A stretch of 64,000 nt of DNA from Amphimedon queenslandica (lineage: Eukaryota > Porifera > Demospongiae > Haplosclerida > Niphatidae): the NCBI RefSeq assembly GCF_000090795.2, contig NW_003546640.1, positions 1,682-65,681 on the forward strand, in the 5' to 3' direction. Made by a program: the position numbers and the translations under genes. The notes beneath the pieces are model-generated. The model was given only the letters and a program-made list of their open reading frames with translations, had not been told where the DNA came from and did no database searches. Below, piece after piece: positions 62,195 through 64,000 of the stretch; the first letter of the stretch is position 1; each line of letters starts with the position of its first letter.

Positions 62195-64000
62195 AATTAA
62201 TGGCGGCTGATGATCCTAGATGTTGTGGCTGTAACAAAAGAGGTCGTTGTACATTGTATATCTTGTAGACTTGTACCTGTGTAAAGGTTGGAAAACAATG
62301 CTCTAATTGTATTCCACCAATGGAAGATCACTGCAATAACCAAAGGTTATTTATTGAAAAAGGAATCTCTTTAGAGTTCCTATAGGAAAGACTGGTGATA
62401 CCGTTGTCAGTGAGCTGGCCAATTTTTAATGCCTATTCTACCTCAATATGCTGCAAATAGTGATGCCTCATCTACTCCTTCAGAGACCTACTGGTAGCAT
62501 AAAGAGGTCACTAAACACGTCTTTCCTTATGAAAGAATTGTGATTTTTGTCTCACTTCTAAGTGAAGGTAGATCTGATCAATACAATCTCACCTCAAGTC
62601 CCATCGCTCATCATCTAGTTTATCTGATAACCTATACATGTAACACGTAAAGTCAGTAATCTTGTCTTGTGAGAGATGTTAAAGGTGTTATACGTCTTCT
62701 CTCTAATGATGAAAATAGTAGGGTGCTTTCGCTATAGACTCCCTCATAAATGGCAGATCTGTTTAAGAGATTCTACTGGACAAACGCCCTCCCAGTCAGC
62801 CCATTTCTCCATCTGCACTATACTCAGGTCCTTCCCACAAACTGAAGTGGTTTGTAGGATAGTTGGCAGGCAATCTTATTATCAATAAAGGCCTTTTCAC
62901 ACTGGCCAAAGTAATGCGCATTGATGGGCATTAATCGTGTTCACACTACAGTGGTTTTCAATTAATGGGCATTGATGCACATCACTCTCACTTCACCTCC
63001 AGAGGTGAATTGATGTGAAGTGATGTGCTTAGATCAATGTAAACCAATGGCAACAAGAACACAAAATGATACATAACTCAGCTGCTAGTGTGAACATGTT
63101 CCATGGGCATTATTTCAGCTGTATCAACAAAGCGCATCAAAGGCTTTGAAAACTGTGCCAGTGTGAAAAGGTGTTAATACAAGATGATATACTCAAAGAT
63201 TGCTGGTATTGATCAACTGTACGTGCTGGTCAACCAGGAAGCTATGAGGAAGCAGTTTATGGTGTGAGGAGTATATCTCAGTCAGTTGAGTGTGAAGTAG
63301 TTCTCTTTGCTGATGCTTCTAATGCATTCAACTTACTTAACCATAAACTAGCTCTTATTAATATACAGATAATCTATCCACCTCTGGCTACAATTCTAAT
63401 TGCAATCATCTTGACGTTCCTCTGCACATTGATGGTGAGATTTTGTACTCTGCTGAGGGCACGACTTCAGGAGATCCTTTAGTAATGGTGATGTACACCA
63501 TTGCCATCCTCCCTCTGATTTGTCACCTCAATACTTTCTCTGTATGTCAAGTTCGGTATGCAGATGATGCTGCAGCACTGGGTAAACACAGCACTTACAT
63601 CTGTGGTGGAAGGAACTCATGACTGTTGGTAATGATTATGGTTACTTTGCCAGTTCATCCAAAACCAGGTTACTTGTCAAACCTAATCTCCTCGTACCTG
63701 CAAAATCACTATTTGCAGATACTAACATCACCTCTAATGGGTGCAGATACCTTGGTAGCCCCATTGGATCTAATGAATTTCTTAGTCAATACAATCTCAA
63801 TACAATTAGTGAGTAGGTTAACCAACTAGAAAAACTAGAAACCATTGCTCATGCTGCATATTCTGTTCTCAATCATGGCTCTCTCAGTAAGTTCACATAC
63901 CTTCTTAGAACTACACCTATTATCTCTACATTGGTTGAACCGTTAAAGAAGATGATTCGCTGTATAGCTAATTTGAACTCTATCACGTCAAGCTTGTGTT
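62195..64000 (+). pseudogene. Fossil retroelement (CxxC-rich N-terminus and reverse transcriptase), copy 2
   Basis: Begins near an ATG with a cysteine-rich CxxC region (62195-62340), then a poorly preserved stretch, a MITE insertion (62890-63175), and a reverse transcriptase domain (about 63180-63830) in which the DASNAFN and YADDAA motifs are legible. The same combination occurs in a multicopy family in sponges and cnidarians. The copy is broken in many places, is old, and runs off the window. 61817-62194 is probably its leader. Exact superfamily (non-LTR or tyrosine-recombinase type) cannot be settled here. Confidence 0.7.
62890..63175. mobile_element. Foldback MITE with AGGCCTTTTCACACTGGC ends, copy 2
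   Basis: Same left end and interior as the element at 51132, but shorter: one arm of the central palindrome is gone. The right end is GCCAGTGTGAAAAGG. It interrupts the fossil retroelement at 62195-64000, so it is the younger of the two. Confidence 0.8.

Noticed and set aside
1-64000. tRNA, rRNA or snRNA genes
   Set aside because: No cloverleaf with A and B boxes and no rRNA-like stretch was seen on either strand by eye.

Overview
The window looks like a piece of an animal (eukaryotic) genome. It is AT-rich, it holds one very long gene cut into dozens of small exons with GT..AG introns, and it is crowded with short DNA transposons, foldback elements and fossil retroelements. The endless TACATG/TGTACATG tracts, the AT richness and the type of pogo, integrase-protease and CxxC-reverse-transcriptase elements would fit a demosponge such as Amphimedon. 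That identification is inference from style, not proof.

The backbone is a single minus-strand host gene that I could follow from 61247 down to its stop at 7921. I resolved 58 exons whose splice phases agree at every junction, giving about 3,250 residues. In order they encode the end of the dynein linker, AAA1, AAA2, AAA3, AAA4, the coiled-coil stalk with a microtubule-binding-domain-like tip, AAA5, AAA6 and the dynein C-terminal domain. The N-terminal tail lies to the right, beyond a 402-base gap or outside the window. AAA1, the main ATPase of true dyneins, has lost both Walker motifs, AAA4 has lost its P-loop, and AAA2 and AAA3 keep theirs. This pattern suggests the non-canonical dynein-like protein DNHD1, though the family name is tentative.

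Layout. 1-425 and 7158-7610 are two blocks of one G-rich minisatellite, split by a broken 6.7 kb integrase plus Ulp1-protease transposon (Ginger-like) that itself carries two GATC-palindrome-rich elements. 7921-61247 is the dynein-like gene. Its introns hold most of the transposons: at least three more GATC, hAT-like and TA-duplicating MITE families, several nested insertions, a near-complete pogo-type transposon (56800-58484) inside AAA1, and a fossil reverse-transcriptase fragment (30.9-32.15 kb). 61817-64000 is a second fossil of the same retroelement, interrupted by a small MITE.

No tRNA, rRNA, CRISPR or second host gene could be supported. The most interesting points are the catalytically altered dynein ring, two transposons whose ends abut splice acceptors, and the four-copy GATC element family that conserves a CRE/ETS-like plus TATA-like block.
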